Assembly: GCA_051657715.1 (NCBI GenBank)
Contig: JBOFLF010000004.1
Location: 57,365 to 121,364, forward strand
Source: JBOFBH01 sp051657715
Lineage (GTDB): Bacteria > Actinomycetota > Actinomycetes > Actinomycetales > Angustibacteraceae
Length of the DNA stretch: 64,000 nt
Reading direction: 5' to 3'
The translations under genes were made by a program, and so were the position numbers. Positions 1 to 8,632 of the stretch are shown here, piece by piece. The notes beneath the pieces are model-generated. The model did no database searches and had not been told where the DNA came from. It was given only the letters and a program-made list of their open reading frames with translations. Within the stretch, counting starts at the first letter, position 1; each line of letters starts with the position of its first letter.

Positions 1-2
1 CA

Positions 3-578
3 CTAGCTGTCCGTCAGCGCCTGCCCGAGCGCGCCGTTCATGCGGTGCCACGCGTCCGCTTCGTCGGCGGCCGAGACCTCGTCCGGGCTGATGAACCGGG
101 ACATCGCCGCCTCCCGCCACCCGACCACGGCCTCCCGGACCTGATCCGACCGCACCCGGGTGAGGCAGACGTCCAGCAGGCTGTCGGCATCGTCCTTCGC
201 TGACTCCACGGTCGGCGGCACCGACGGGGCGAACGTGATCTGCGGCTCGCTGGCGTGTACGTCGTCCTCCAGCGCGCGACCGTAGTCCCGAAGCCGTCCG
301 CGTAGGTGAAGGGCGGCGTCTTGGACGTCCATCAGCGTCCGCCGGTAGCGCTCCGAGGAGCGAATTCGGCTCTCCCGCCACCAGATCAGCACTTGGCCAA
401 GGATCACCCCGGTGACCGCGACCGCGGCGGTGATGATCGCCGCCGCGACCTCGGGACCCAGCTCCACGGTCACGGGGTCGGCCGCCGGCCACGGCACGGC
501 CGTCCGCGGACCAGTCAGCCCCGTGGTCAGCACCGCTCCGGTGATCAGCACTGGTCCTGTGATGAGTGTGGTCAGCAC
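3..578 (-). CDS. Hypothetical protein with one N-terminal membrane segment
   Basis: I do not recognise this protein. Read from the GTG at 578 it is 191 residues. There is one clear hydrophobic segment at about residues 45-66 (VAAAIITAAVAVTGVILGQV), followed by WWRES and a charged, probably helical cytoplasmic part to the end. The first ~35 residues are a low-complexity run of TG/VL motifs coming from a short DNA repeat, so translation may really begin at the GTG codons near 473 or 467. That would leave a 154-156 residue protein with the membrane segment at its very N-terminus. It lies downstream of hisN on the same strand with a 31-bp gap and could be co-transcribed with it. Confidence 0.5.
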   Translation of the reverse strand: MLTTLITGPVLITGAVLTTGLTGPRTAVPWPAADPVTVELGPEVAAAIITAAVAVTGVILGQVLIWWRESRIRSSERYRRTLMDVQDAALHLRGRLRDYGRALEDDVHASEPQITFAPSVPPTVESAKDDADSLLDVCLTRVRSDQVREAVVGWREAAMSRFISPDEVSAADEADAWHRMNGALGQALTDS

Positions 579-609
579 CGCGTCATCCTGATCTCAACGC
601 CTCGGGTGG

Positions 610-1392
610 TCAGCCACGCATCCGGGCCAGCACGTCGTCATGGAGCAGGCCGTTCGTGCTGACCGCGTTGCCGCCCCACGGGCCGGCCGCGCCGTCCAGG
701 CTGGTGAACCGGCCGCCCGCCTCGATGATCACCGGCGCCAGAGCTGCCATGTCATGGAGCGCCAGGTCGGGCTCACAGGCGATGTCCACCGCGCCCTCAG
801 CGACCAGAACGTGCGACCAGAAGTCGCCGTAGGCCCGCGTCCGCCAGCAGGAACCGGCCAGCTCCAGGAACTGGTTGAGCAGTCCGCGCTCCCGCCAGCC
901 GCTGAGGCTGGAGTACGACAGCGATGCGTCCGAGATCCGGGTCACCCGGGATACTCGCAGCCGGGACGCACGGTCGAGGCTGCGACCGCTCCAGGCCCCC
1001 GAGCCGGTGGCGGCCCACCACCGTCGTTGCAGGGCGGGAGCCGAGACTAGGCCGAGGACCGGCTGATCTGCGTCCACCAGGGCGATCAAGGTGGCCCACA
1101 CAGGAACACCGCGGACGAAGTTCTTGGTGCCGTCGATCGGATCGATCACCCATCGTCGCGGTCCGTGGCCGGTGGCCGCCAGCTCCTCGCCCACGACCGC
1201 GTCCCGGGGGCGGGTGCGCTTGAGCTGGCTCCGGATCAGCTCCTCAGCCTGCAGGTCGACGTCGGTGACTGGAGTGAGGTCCGGTTTGGTGTCGACGGCG
1301 AGCGTCCCGGACCGGAAGCGGTCCATGGTCAACGCGTCGACCTGGTCGGCGATGACGTGTGCCAGTCGCAGGTCGTCGTCGTAGCTCACCAC
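610..1392 (-). CDS. hisN: Histidinol-phosphatase, inositol monophosphatase fold (HisN)
   Basis: Predicted to remove phosphate from L-histidinol phosphate in histidine biosynthesis, as actinobacterial HisN does; it belongs to the Mg-dependent inositol monophosphatase family. Length (260 aa) is normal. Metal ligands are visible: VVGEE at residues 66-70, WVIDPIDGT at 81-89 with D84 and D87, and the C-terminal motif ALHDMAAL with D214. Start is GTG at 1392, or the adjacent GTG at 1389. In many actinobacteria hisN sits beside rsgA and aroA; here those two genes are nearby on the same strand but a TPR gene on the other strand lies between. Specificity for histidinol phosphate rather than inositol phosphate is inferred from that neighbourhood and the FWSH/ALHDM sequence. 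Confidence 0.88.
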   Translation of the reverse strand: MVSYDDDLRLAHVIADQVDALTMDRFRSGTLAVDTKPDLTPVTDVDLQAEELIRSQLKRTRPRDAVVGEELAATGHGPRRWVIDPIDGTKNFVRGVPVWATLIALVDADQPVLGLVSAPALQRRWWAATGSGAWSGRSLDRASRLRVSRVTRISDASLSYSSLSGWRERGLLNQFLELAGSCWRTRAYGDFWSHVLVAEGAVDIACEPDLALHDMAALAPVIIEAGGRFTSLDGAAGPWGGNAVSTNGLLHDDVLARMRG

Positions 1393-1598
1393 GTTGGCAA
1401 CCTACCGCGATGGTGTCGTCCGGTCGCGAAGGCCGGCGGCGCCCCGAATGTCGCGTTGCCCCGTCGGTCATGGGAGCGCGCAGTCGGTCATGGCGGAGCG
1501 AGCCGTTTGACAGGCAGGAGCGAGCCGTCCGAGCTGGCCTGCGGGGATGAGGCCTGACGGCCCTGCCTGACCCGCTCCATGCGTGGAAGCGTAGTGAG

Positions 1599-3203
1599 GT
1601 GAGGTCGAACGAGGTCGTATCGGATACCAACGAGGTCGTATCGGATAGCGCGGTTCGCGCAGCGATGGACTACGTGGCCCGACGAGGTGGTCACGGTCGC
1701 CTGACCGACGTGGGTGAGGCGACCGCCTCAGCGATGGCACTGGTAGCCCTCGACCGGGCAGCCGTGGCGACCCGTGGCACCGGAGTCGGCACGCTGGTCG
1801 AGTCGCTGTGCGCCGTGACCACCATCCAGCTGGCCGGTGGTGATGATGCCGGCGCGAGCGCGTCGGCCGGCGAGTGCGCGGACCTGGTCCGGCCCTCTCC
1901 CGTCGACGCGGTGCCGGACAGGCTGTGGCCATCCTTGACGGAGCTGTTCGCGCGGATCGCTGAGCGGCAACACGGTCAGGACGTACCGGCCGCGATCGCC
2001 AGCCAGGCTCTGAGCGTCGAGCTGCGCCGGCGGGCACCGGTGCATTGTCAGGTGCCCGGCCGGCCCCTCCTCGCCGACCTGCTGCACCGGCTGTCGGTGC
2101 TCCAGTTGCTGAACCAGGATCCGGCTGCCGCGGCGGCGACCGCGGCGGAGGTGGTCGACGTCGGTCGTCGGACGATCGCTGGCCGGCCGGAAGGGTCCCT
2201 CGCCGATCTCGCCGATCTCGCCGATCACCTGGGCCACCTGTCCGCCGCCAGCGGCGGCGCAGGCGACCGGGAGACGGCTCGTGCAGCCGCCGCCGAGGAG
2301 GCCGACATCCGCCGCCGGCTCCTCGTGGCTGGACACGACGACCAGCTGGCCCCGCTCATCGATTCCTTGATGCTGCTGTCCGCTGAGCGCCGGTGGGTGC
2401 ACCAGCAGGCCACGGCGGCGGCGACAGGGGCTGCGGTCGAACGTGTGGCGGAGCCTCGGAGGCGGGGGCCGCGGACAACCACGACAGGACCGGTGCCGCG
2501 CGGTCCGGTGCGCCGGACGTCCGTCGTTGGATAGCCGCGGCGGAGCCCACGCAGATCGCTCGCGCGGAGCAGGTGGTGACCGACTCCGAGCGCACCGTCG
2601 GACCGGAGCATCCCGACACCGTGGCCGCCAAGAAGGACCTCGCTCGTTCGTATCGGCTGGCGGGACGACACAATGAGGCGACCGCTCTGGAGGAGCAGGT
2701 CGCGGGCCGCGCGCGAGCCCAGGCTCACTCCGGAGCAGGCCCTGGCTGCGTGCGAGAGCAGCCTGGGGGCCGAGCACCGCGACACCCTGATCGCCAGGCA
2801 GAACCTCGCCGACGCACACCGACGGGCCGGGCGGACGGGTGACGCGATCCCGTTGCAGGAGCAGCTGGTGGCCAGCTATGAGCGGAACCTGGGCGCGGAT
2901 CACCCCGAGACCCTGACGGCTCGACGCGGCCTCGCCGGGTCGTATCGGTCGGTGGGGCGCGACGATGAGGCGGTCGTGCTGGAAAAGCAGGTGGCGGCCG
3001 GGCAGGTGCGGCTGCTGGGGGCCGAACCCGCGGACTCCTTGGAGGTGAAGGGCCACCTCGCTCTCGCGTACCAGGAGACGAACCAGCTCCTTGAGGCGAT
3101 CACCCATCACGAGCTCGTGGTGGCCGAGTCGCAGCGGGCGCTGGGCGCCGACCACCCGGTCACGGTGGAGGCGAGAAACAACCTCGCCGTCCTCGTCAGG
3201 TAG
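1599..3203 (+). pseudogene. TPR-repeat protein gene broken by two compensating frameshifts
   Basis: Tetratricopeptide units of the actinobacterial kinesin-light-chain type, with signature GxxHPDT...LAxSYRxAGRxxEA, are spread over two frames. The first frame runs from GTG 1599 (or ATG 1665) to a stop at 2534. Units then continue in the +2-shifted frame at about 2530-2705 (GPEHPDTVAAKKDLARSYRL) and return to the original frame from about 2710 to the stop at 3203 (GADHPETLTARRGLAGSYRS, GADHPVTVEARNNLAVLVR). The return shift is in a GC run, cgggccgcgcgcgag, near 2702-2716; the first lies somewhere in 2400-2530. Without the shifts the product would be about 530 residues. Either the gene is decaying or there are two sequencing errors in GC-rich DNA. 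Such proteins usually serve as protein-interaction scaffolds; no partner is visible here. Confidence 0.7.
1608..1647. promoter_or_regulatory. Two direct copies of a 19-bp element containing a GTATCGGATA palindrome
   Basis: The 19 bases starting AACGAGGTCG and ending TATCGGATA occur identically at 1608-1626 and 1629-1647, a 21-bp period or two helical turns. Inside each is TATC-G-GATA, a 9-bp palindrome, extended to 11 bp in the first copy. They sit at the 5' end of the TPR reading frame. If that gene starts at the ATG at 1665, the repeats are in its upstream region and look like a tandem operator. If it starts at GTG 1599 they encode a repeated seven-residue stretch. The spacing and symmetry favour a protein-binding site, but this is inference. 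Confidence 0.4.
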
Positions 3204-3249
3204 CTGCTCGGTTGGTGCGGCCTGTGGGTGCCGCCTCAGCTGTGTGATG

Positions 3250-3275
3250 ACGGGCTGGTCGCCCGACCAGCCCGT
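3250..3275. terminator. Bidirectional hairpin between the convergent TPR gene and rsgA
   Basis: ACGGGCTGGTC at 3250-3260 and its exact complement at 3265-3275 form an 11-bp GC-rich stem with a GCCC loop. It lies between two convergent genes (stops at 3203 and 3339). No U-tract follows, which is common for actinobacterial terminators. Confidence 0.65.
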
Positions 3276-3338
3276 GGGCGGCGGGCGTCGATCGCTTCAG
3301 GCAACCCGACTTCGTCAGCAGGTGCAGGTGCAGGTGGC

Positions 3339-4439
3339 TCAGGTGTCGGTGCCGCGAGAGTGCATCAGCCGGCGCAACGACTCCAGCCGAGCAGGACCGG
3401 CCGAACCGGCACCCTCGTCCTCGACCCAGCGGTCGAGGGCGCAGTCCGGCTCATCGTGGGTGCACCCTCGCGGGCAGTCCGCGGCGCCCGCGGCCAGGTC
3501 CGGGAAGGCGATGAGCAGGTGCCGCGGGTCGACGTGCGCGAGGCCGAACGACCGCACCCCAGGGGTGTCCACGACCCAGGTGGGCTGCTCCGCGCCGCTC
3601 CCGGTGACCCGCAGGGCCACCGCCGACGTCGACGTGTGCCGCCCGCGGCCGGTGACCGCGTTGACCGCGCCGGTGGACCGCTCCGCATCTGGCACCAACG
3701 CATTGACCAAAGTCGACTTTCCGACACCGGAGTGCCCGACGAGCACGCTGCGCCGCCCGGCGAGGGCAGTGAGCACCTCTGACAGGCCGTCCAGCGTCCC
3801 GTCCGGGCGACGCCGGGTCACCACGGTCGGGAGCTGCAGGGGGGCGTAGTCGCGGAGGAAGGCCGCAGGGTCGGCCAGGTCGGCCTTGGTCATCACCAGC
3901 AGCGGTGTCAGGCCACCGTCATAGGCGGCGACGAGGCAGCGGTCGACCATCCGCGGGCGTGGCTGAGGTTCCGCGACGGCCGTCACCACGACCAGCTGGT
4001 CGGCGTTGGCCACCACGATCCGTTCGGCCGGATCGGTGTCATCGGCGGTCCGGCGCAACACCGTCCGCCGGGGTCGCACCCGAACCAGCCGGGCGAGCGT
4101 GTCCGGACCGCCGCTGAGGTCGCCGACCAGATCCACCTCGTCGCCGACCACCACCGCTCGCCGGCCAAGCTCTCGCGCTCGTACCGCGATCACCCTCGTC
4201 GACGGGACGGTCTCGTATGACGGATCGGCGTTCATCTCGACCGTGTAGCGGCCTCGATCCACCGCCACCACCAGGCCAGATCGGGCGTCCACGTGCTGCG
4301 GCCGGTCCTTCGAGCGTGGTCTGCTGCCGCGTCGGGACGGTCGCACCCGCGCGTCGCTCTCGTCGTACCGGCCGGCGTACCGATCGTCGTACCTGGACGC
4401 GTGGTCGGCGGTCCGGCGGTGAGGGTCCCGGGGGGTCAT
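3339..4439 (-). CDS. rsgA: Ribosome small-subunit maturation GTPase RsgA
   Basis: Circularly permuted GTPase that binds the 30S subunit late in assembly and releases on GTP hydrolysis. The motifs appear in permuted order: G4 (MTKADL) precedes the Walker A (GHSGVGKST) and G3 (DTPGVRSF), followed by the zinc-binding knuckle CPRGCTHDEPDC (Cys-Cys-His-Cys). The OB-fold part lies between the basic N-terminus and G4. The ATG at 4439 is chosen because it follows the aroA stop by only 10 bp and gives 366 residues; a longer open frame reaches back into aroA but looks like non-coding read-through. The first ~48 residues are rich in Arg, Asp and Ser and probably disordered. The aroA-rsgA order is conserved in actinobacteria. 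Confidence 0.93.
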   Translation of the reverse strand: MTPRDPHRRTADHASRYDDRYAGRYDESDARVRPSRRGSRPRSKDRPQHVDARSGLVVAVDRGRYTVEMNADPSYETVPSTRVIAVRARELGRRAVVVGDEVDLVGDLSGGPDTLARLVRVRPRRTVLRRTADDTDPAERIVVANADQLVVVTAVAEPQPRPRMVDRCLVAAYDGGLTPLLVMTKADLADPAAFLRDYAPLQLPTVVTRRRPDGTLDGLSEVLTALAGRRSVLVGHSGVGKSTLVNALVPDAERSTGAVNAVTGRGRHTSTSAVALRVTGSGAEQPTWVVDTPGVRSFGLAHVDPRHLLIAFPDLAAGAADCPRGCTHDEPDCALDRWVEDEGAGSAGPARLESLRRLMHSRGTDT

Positions 4440-4449
4440 GGCGGCACAC

Positions 4450-5898
4450 TCAGCACGTCGTCGATCCGGCCAGCAACCGACGCCATCGTTCCGTGAAGTC
4501 GGGCAGCGTCTTGCCGGTGGTTGCCACGTCCTGGACGACCAGGTCGTCCACGGCGAGCCCGATGACTGCTGCGGCGGTGGCCATCCGGTGGTCGGCGTAG
4601 GTGTGGAACCGGCCACCGTGCAGCCGAGCGGGGTGGATCCGCAGTCCGTCTTCGGTCTCGGCGACATTGCCGCCCAACCGGGTCAGCTCGGTGCGCAGCG
4701 CGGCCAGCCTGTCGGTCTCATGACCCCGCAGGTGCGCGATCCCGCGCAGCCGGGACGGGGAGTCGGCCAGCGCGGCCAACGCGGCGACCACCGGGGTGAG
4801 CTCGCCGACGTCGCGCAGGTCCACGTCGATCCCCTCGATGCCGTCGCCACCGGTGACCGTGAGGCCGTCGTCGTCCAGTCGGACGTCCGCCCCCATCGCG
4901 TCGAAGATGTCCCGGATGCCGTCTCCCGCCTGGGTGGTGGATGTCGGCCAGTCCGGTACCCGCACCTGACCACCGCTGACCAGGGCCGCGGCCAGGAACG
5001 GTGCCGCGTTCGACAGGTCCGGCTCGACCTCCAGGTCGAACGCCCCGATCGGCCCCGGCCGTACCAGCCAGGTGTTCGGCCCGCCCGTGCCCGTGCCGTC
5101 GCTGACGTCACCGACCGTGGAGGCACCCAGGTCGCCAGCCACGTCGACGTCCACGCCGAGGTCGCGCAGCAGCGTGACCGTCATGGTGAGGTGCGGCTGG
5201 CTCGGCACCGGTGGTCCGACGTGGTGCACCGTGACACCCCGCTGATAGCGGGCACCAGCCAGCAGCAGTCCGGAGACGAACTGGCTGGACGCCGATGCGT
5301 CCAGGGTCACCTCGCCCCCCGGCACGGTGCCGCCGCGGCCGAACACGGTGAACGGCAGCGTCCCGCGGTTCTCATCCTGGATCGGCACGCCGAGGTCGCG
5401 CAACGCCTGGAGCACCGGAGCCATGGGGCGTTGGCGGGCCGCGGGGTCGCCGTCCAGCCGGACCTCGCCGTCCGCGAGGGCGGCCACCGGCGGCACGAAG
5501 CGCATGACGGTGCCGGCCAGGCCGGCGTCCAGCTCGACCCCACCGCGCAGTGATCCGGGGTGCACCACCCAGTCCGTTGGCTCTGCGGCCAGGTGGTCGC
5601 CGGTCCGGTGGACCGCGGTGTCGTCGGTCGGCGCGGCGTCCTGGATGTCGCAGCCCAGCGTGCGCAAGGCCGCCGCCATCAGCACGGTGTCTCGCGATCG
5701 CAGCGGTCGGCGCAACCGGGAGGGACCCGCGGCCAACGCGCCCAGCACCAGGAGCCGGTTGGTCAGGGACTTGCTGCCTGGTATCGCCACCACGGCCGCG
5801 ACCGGTCCCAGCGCCCGCGGCGCGGCCCAGTCACCTGGCTCCAGGAGCGGTGCTGGAGCGGTCGGGCGTTGGCGGGCAGGGTCGGTGTCGTCGGTCAT
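4450..5898 (-). CDS. aroA: 3-phosphoshikimate 1-carboxyvinyltransferase (EPSP synthase)
   Basis: Transfers enolpyruvyl from PEP to shikimate-3-phosphate in the shikimate pathway, leading to chorismate. The family motifs are present: the S3P-binding PGSKSLTNR near the N-terminus, LDAGLAGTVMRF (equivalent to the usual GNAGTAMR region), the LDASASSQF stretch, and the C-terminal ETDRLAAL and TYADHRMA motifs. With the ATG at 5898 the protein is 482 residues; the open frame continues further upstream but the extra part overlaps the divergent SRAP gene and has no homology signal. It is followed 10 bp later by rsgA on the same strand. Confidence 0.95.
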   Translation of the reverse strand: MTDDTDPARQRPTAPAPLLEPGDWAAPRALGPVAAVVAIPGSKSLTNRLLVLGALAAGPSRLRRPLRSRDTVLMAAALRTLGCDIQDAAPTDDTAVHRTGDHLAAEPTDWVVHPGSLRGGVELDAGLAGTVMRFVPPVAALADGEVRLDGDPAARQRPMAPVLQALRDLGVPIQDENRGTLPFTVFGRGGTVPGGEVTLDASASSQFVSGLLLAGARYQRGVTVHHVGPPVPSQPHLTMTVTLLRDLGVDVDVAGDLGASTVGDVSDGTGTGGPNTWLVRPGPIGAFDLEVEPDLSNAAPFLAAALVSGGQVRVPDWPTSTTQAGDGIRDIFDAMGADVRLDDDGLTVTGGDGIEGIDVDLRDVGELTPVVAALAALADSPSRLRGIAHLRGHETDRLAALRTELTRLGGNVAETEDGLRIHPARLHGGRFHTYADHRMATAAAVIGLAVDDLVVQDVATTGKTLPDFTERWRRLLAGSTTC

Positions 5899-6028
5899 GG
5901 AACCAGTCTTCCTGTACAGCACCGGTGCCGTCACATGAGTAAGCGGGTGCACGGCGCTCCAGTAGCTCTGTGGACGCCCCGACACCCCCCGAGCTGGTGG
6001 GACGCCCGGCCTGGCACGCTGCTTTGCC

Positions 6029-6850
6029 ATGTGCGGTCGGTACACGGTCAACGCCCGGGCCGACGACCTGATGGCGGACTTCGAGGTCGAGCTGGACGGT
6101 TCCGACGGCCAGCAATGGCGTCGGTACAACGTGGCACCCACGGATGAGGTGCCCATCGTGGTGCAACGCCCGCGGCGGGGTGAGCCGCAGGCCGCGCCGA
6201 TCCGGCAGCTGCGAGCGGTGCGGTGGGGACTGGTGCCCTCATGGGCGAAGGATTCGCGTCAGGGTGGCCGGTTGATCAACGCGCGCGCCGAGTCGCTGCT
6301 GACCGCGGCGCCGCTGCGCCGGGCGGCGGTCGCACGGCGCTGCCTGGTTCCGGCCGACGGGTGGTACGAGTGGCAGAGCAGTCCAACCGCCACGGACGTC
6401 CGTGGCCGCCCGCGCAAGCATCCCTTTTTGGTCGTTGCCGCGGACGGCCAGCGGCTGGCCTTCGCCGGGGTGTACGAGTTCTGGCGCGATCCGCACGCCG
6501 CCGGCAACCAGGACGCCCCGGCCCCCGGAGGCACGAGTTCCGCCTGGCTGGTCACCTGCGCCATCGTCACGACCGTCGCCGAACCTGGCCTGGACCGGCT
6601 GCATCCGCGGATGCCGGTGGTGCTGCCGAGCGAGCGGTGGCAGTTCTGGCTGGATCCGGGCACCTCGACACCGGAGCGGATCATCGCGGCGCTGGGGCCG
6701 GTAGCCGCTGGCCGGTTCCAGGCCTCTCCGGTGTCGCGTCGGGTCGGCGACGTTCGTAACGACGATCCCTCCCTGGTGGAGCCGGCGCTCCCCAGCGAGC
6801 TGGACGGCGTGGTCGACCCGCAGACTGGTGAAGTCTTGGGTGAGCGATGA
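6029..6850 (+). CDS. SRAP-domain protein (YedK/HMCES family)
   Basis: Abasic-site-protecting protein: family members crosslink their N-terminal cysteine to abasic sites in single-stranded DNA and shield replication forks. The catalytic Cys2 is present in MCGRY, so the initiator methionine at 6029 is firmly placed. Other conserved residues are N84/R86 in NARAES, E114 in DGWYEW, and H192 in LHPRMP. Length (273 aa) is slightly above the E. coli protein. It diverges from aroA, and its stop overlaps the start of the following hydrolase gene by 4 bp (ATGA), indicating co-translation. I looked for a LexA box in the 130-bp upstream gap and saw none. Confidence 0.92.
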   Translation: MCGRYTVNARADDLMADFEVELDGSDGQQWRRYNVAPTDEVPIVVQRPRRGEPQAAPIRQLRAVRWGLVPSWAKDSRQGGRLINARAESLLTAAPLRRAAVARRCLVPADGWYEWQSSPTATDVRGRPRKHPFLVVAADGQRLAFAGVYEFWRDPHAAGNQDAPAPGGTSSAWLVTCAIVTTVAEPGLDRLHPRMPVVLPSERWQFWLDPGTSTPERIIAALGPVAAGRFQASPVSRRVGDVRNDDPSLVEPALPSELDGVVDPQTGEVLGER

Positions 6851-7599
6851 CCGCCTCGCTGGCCGGCCCGCCACGTCGTGGCCGGGGCCAGTCTGACACC
6901 GAGGCGGATCGCAGCTGGCGGGTCGTGGACATACCGACTCCCGTCGGCCTGGCTCGGGTGCATCTGGATCCGCCGACTGCCGGATCGCCGACTGCCGGAT
7001 CGGCGACTGCCGTGGTTCCGACCGGTGGTGCCACCGGCACGCTGGTGCTCGGGCACGGCGCCGGTGGCGGGGTGGCTGCCCCCGACCTCATGGTGGCCCG
7101 GCAGGTGGCCATGGCGAGCGGCTGGGCGGTGGCCCGGGTGGAGCAACCGTGGCGAGTGGCCGGCCGTCGAGTCGCGGCCCCGCCTGCGCGGTTGGACATG
7201 GCCTGGGCGGCGGTCCTCGCCAGCCCCCAGGTGGTCCGGTTCGTGGAGTCCTCGACTGGTCCTCTGGTCGTCGGTGGGCGGAGCGCGGGGGCCCGGGTCG
7301 CGTGTCGGATGGCCGAGCTCCCACCTGCGGCGGCAGTTCTCGCGCTGGCGTTCCCCCTGCACCCTCCGGGTCGACCGGACCGCAGTCGCGCCGCTGAGCT
7401 CGCGGCTGCTCTCGGCAGCGGTCGGTCGGTCGTCGTCGTGCAAGGCGATCGGGATCCGTTCGGCACTCCGCAGGAGGTCACCGCGGCCGTTCCCGGCGTC
7501 CTGGTGCGCCCGGTGCCCGGCGCCCATGCGCTGGACGCCGATCTGGCCGCGGTAGGGCGCGCCGTTCGGCAGGTGCTCCACTGCGTACCGCTCACCTGA
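6847..7599 (+). CDS. Alpha/beta hydrolase, KANL3/Tex30-like
   Basis: A 250-residue alpha/beta-hydrolase fold protein of unknown substrate. The expected catalytic elements are visible: an oxyanion-region motif LVLGHGAGGG, the nucleophile elbow GGRSAGAR, an acid-loop motif QGDRDPFG and the C-terminal histidine in PGAHAL. This arrangement matches the small KANL3/Tex30-type bacterial hydrolases. A short stretch after the N-terminus repeats PTAGS because of a 15-bp tandem repeat near 6975-7015. Its ATG overlaps the SRAP stop, so the two genes form one transcription unit. No signal peptide is seen, so it is probably cytoplasmic. Confidence 0.8.
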   Translation: MTASLAGPPRRGRGQSDTEADRSWRVVDIPTPVGLARVHLDPPTAGSPTAGSATAVVPTGGATGTLVLGHGAGGGVAAPDLMVARQVAMASGWAVARVEQPWRVAGRRVAAPPARLDMAWAAVLASPQVVRFVESSTGPLVVGGRSAGARVACRMAELPPAAAVLALAFPLHPPGRPDRSRAAELAAALGSGRSVVVVQGDRDPFGTPQEVTAAVPGVLVRPVPGAHALDADLAAVGRAVRQVLHCVPLT

Positions 7600-7668
7600 G
7601 GAAGGCCATCGGGGGTGCTGACGGGAGTCCGGTCGTGAGGAGGGCCGTCCTTTGGGCGGACGCATCCT

Positions 7669-7694
7669 GGAATGACGACTGCCCGAGAGGTGTT
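7669..7694 (+). promoter_or_regulatory. SigR-type promoter (GGAAT-N18-GTT) upstream of sigR
   Basis: GGAAT at 7669-7673 is followed after exactly 18 bases by GTT at 7692-7694, the consensus for mycothiol-system SigR promoters. Transcription should start near 7702, next to an in-frame GTG at 7703. This fits autoregulation of sigR, as known in Streptomyces coelicolor (sigRp2). Confidence 0.8.
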
Positions 7695-7951
7695 CCGACC
7701 GCGTGAGTATCGACACCATGGTGGCCGTGCCAGACCGGGCGAGGCCTGCCGCCATGCCTCATCGACTGTCAGTCCGAGCTGCGACCGCCGGGACGGCCAG
7801 CCAGCCTCCGGGCCTCGCGGACCGCGACCTCGCCAGCCGTGGAGGTGCTGACCACGACCGTGCTAGTGATGCCGGCGGGCTGACCACCGGGCAACGGGGT
7901 GGTCGTGCTGCGACAGGTCAACGTCTGTCCTCGCGGGTATCCTGGGCTGCG

Positions 7952-8632
7952 ATGACCAACACCACAGGGCTCCCAGACGCCTCGGGGGATCCGGAGCGCG
8001 CGGACCTGATAGGCCAATCCACGGTTCGCGCGCCCGACTCGGAGACAGATGACGAGCGACGGGTTCGGTTCGAGCGAGAGGCCTTGCAGTACCTCGACCA
8101 GCTGTACTCTGCGGCATTGCGGATGACCCGCAACCGCAGCGATGCCGAGGATCTCGTTCAAGAGACATTCGCGAAGGGGTTCGCGGCATTCCACCAGTAC
8201 CGCCCGGGCACCAACTTGAAGGCGTGGTTATACCGGATTCTCACCAACACGTATATCAACCTCTACCGCAAGCGACAGCGAGAACCCCAGCAGTCAGACG
8301 CTGAGACCGTCGAGGACTACCAGCTGGCTCGCGCGGAGTCGCACACCTCGACGGGTTTGCGCTCGGCAGAGGCCGAAGCGCTCGACCACCTTCCTGACAG
8401 CGACGTCAAGGAGGCATTGCAGCGCATCCCGGAGGACTTCCGGATGGCGGTCTATTACGCGGATGTCGAGGGTTTCGCTTACAAGGAGATCGCGGAGATC
8501 ATGGGCACGCCAATCGGTACGGTGATGTCCCGCCTGCACCGCGGTCGGCGGCAGCTACGCGATCTTCTGGCCGATTACGCCCGGGACCGCGGGCTGGTGG
8601 GTGCGGTTGCGAGCCCCGACGGGGGCGCGTGA
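7952..8632 (+). CDS. sigR: RNA polymerase sigma factor SigR (ECF, disulphide-stress)
   Basis: ECF sigma factor controlling the thiol-oxidative stress regulon, held inactive by RsrA. Region 2 includes YLDQLYSAALRMTRN, DAEDLVQETFAKGF and LKAWLYRIL; region 4 includes IPEDFRMAVYYADVEGF, YKEIAEIMGTPIGTVMSRLHRGR. The ATG at 7952 gives the 226-residue form matching the family. The same frame is open back to a GTG at 7703, immediately downstream of a SigR-type promoter, and would add 83 low-complexity residues. That resembles the longer, unstable SigR' isoform described in S. coelicolor. A TATCCT hexamer at 7938-7943 could place a second transcription start at or next to the 7952 ATG. The stop overlaps the rsrA start by one base. 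Confidence 0.94.
   Translation: MTNTTGLPDASGDPERADLIGQSTVRAPDSETDDERRVRFEREALQYLDQLYSAALRMTRNRSDAEDLVQETFAKGFAAFHQYRPGTNLKAWLYRILTNTYINLYRKRQREPQQSDAETVEDYQLARAESHTSTGLRSAEAEALDHLPDSDVKEALQRIPEDFRMAVYYADVEGFAYKEIAEIMGTPIGTVMSRLHRGRRQLRDLLADYARDRGLVGAVASPDGGA

Noticed and set aside
5899..6028. LexA/SOS box upstream of the SRAP gene
   Set aside because: No GAAC-N4-GTTC-type palindrome is present in the gap.
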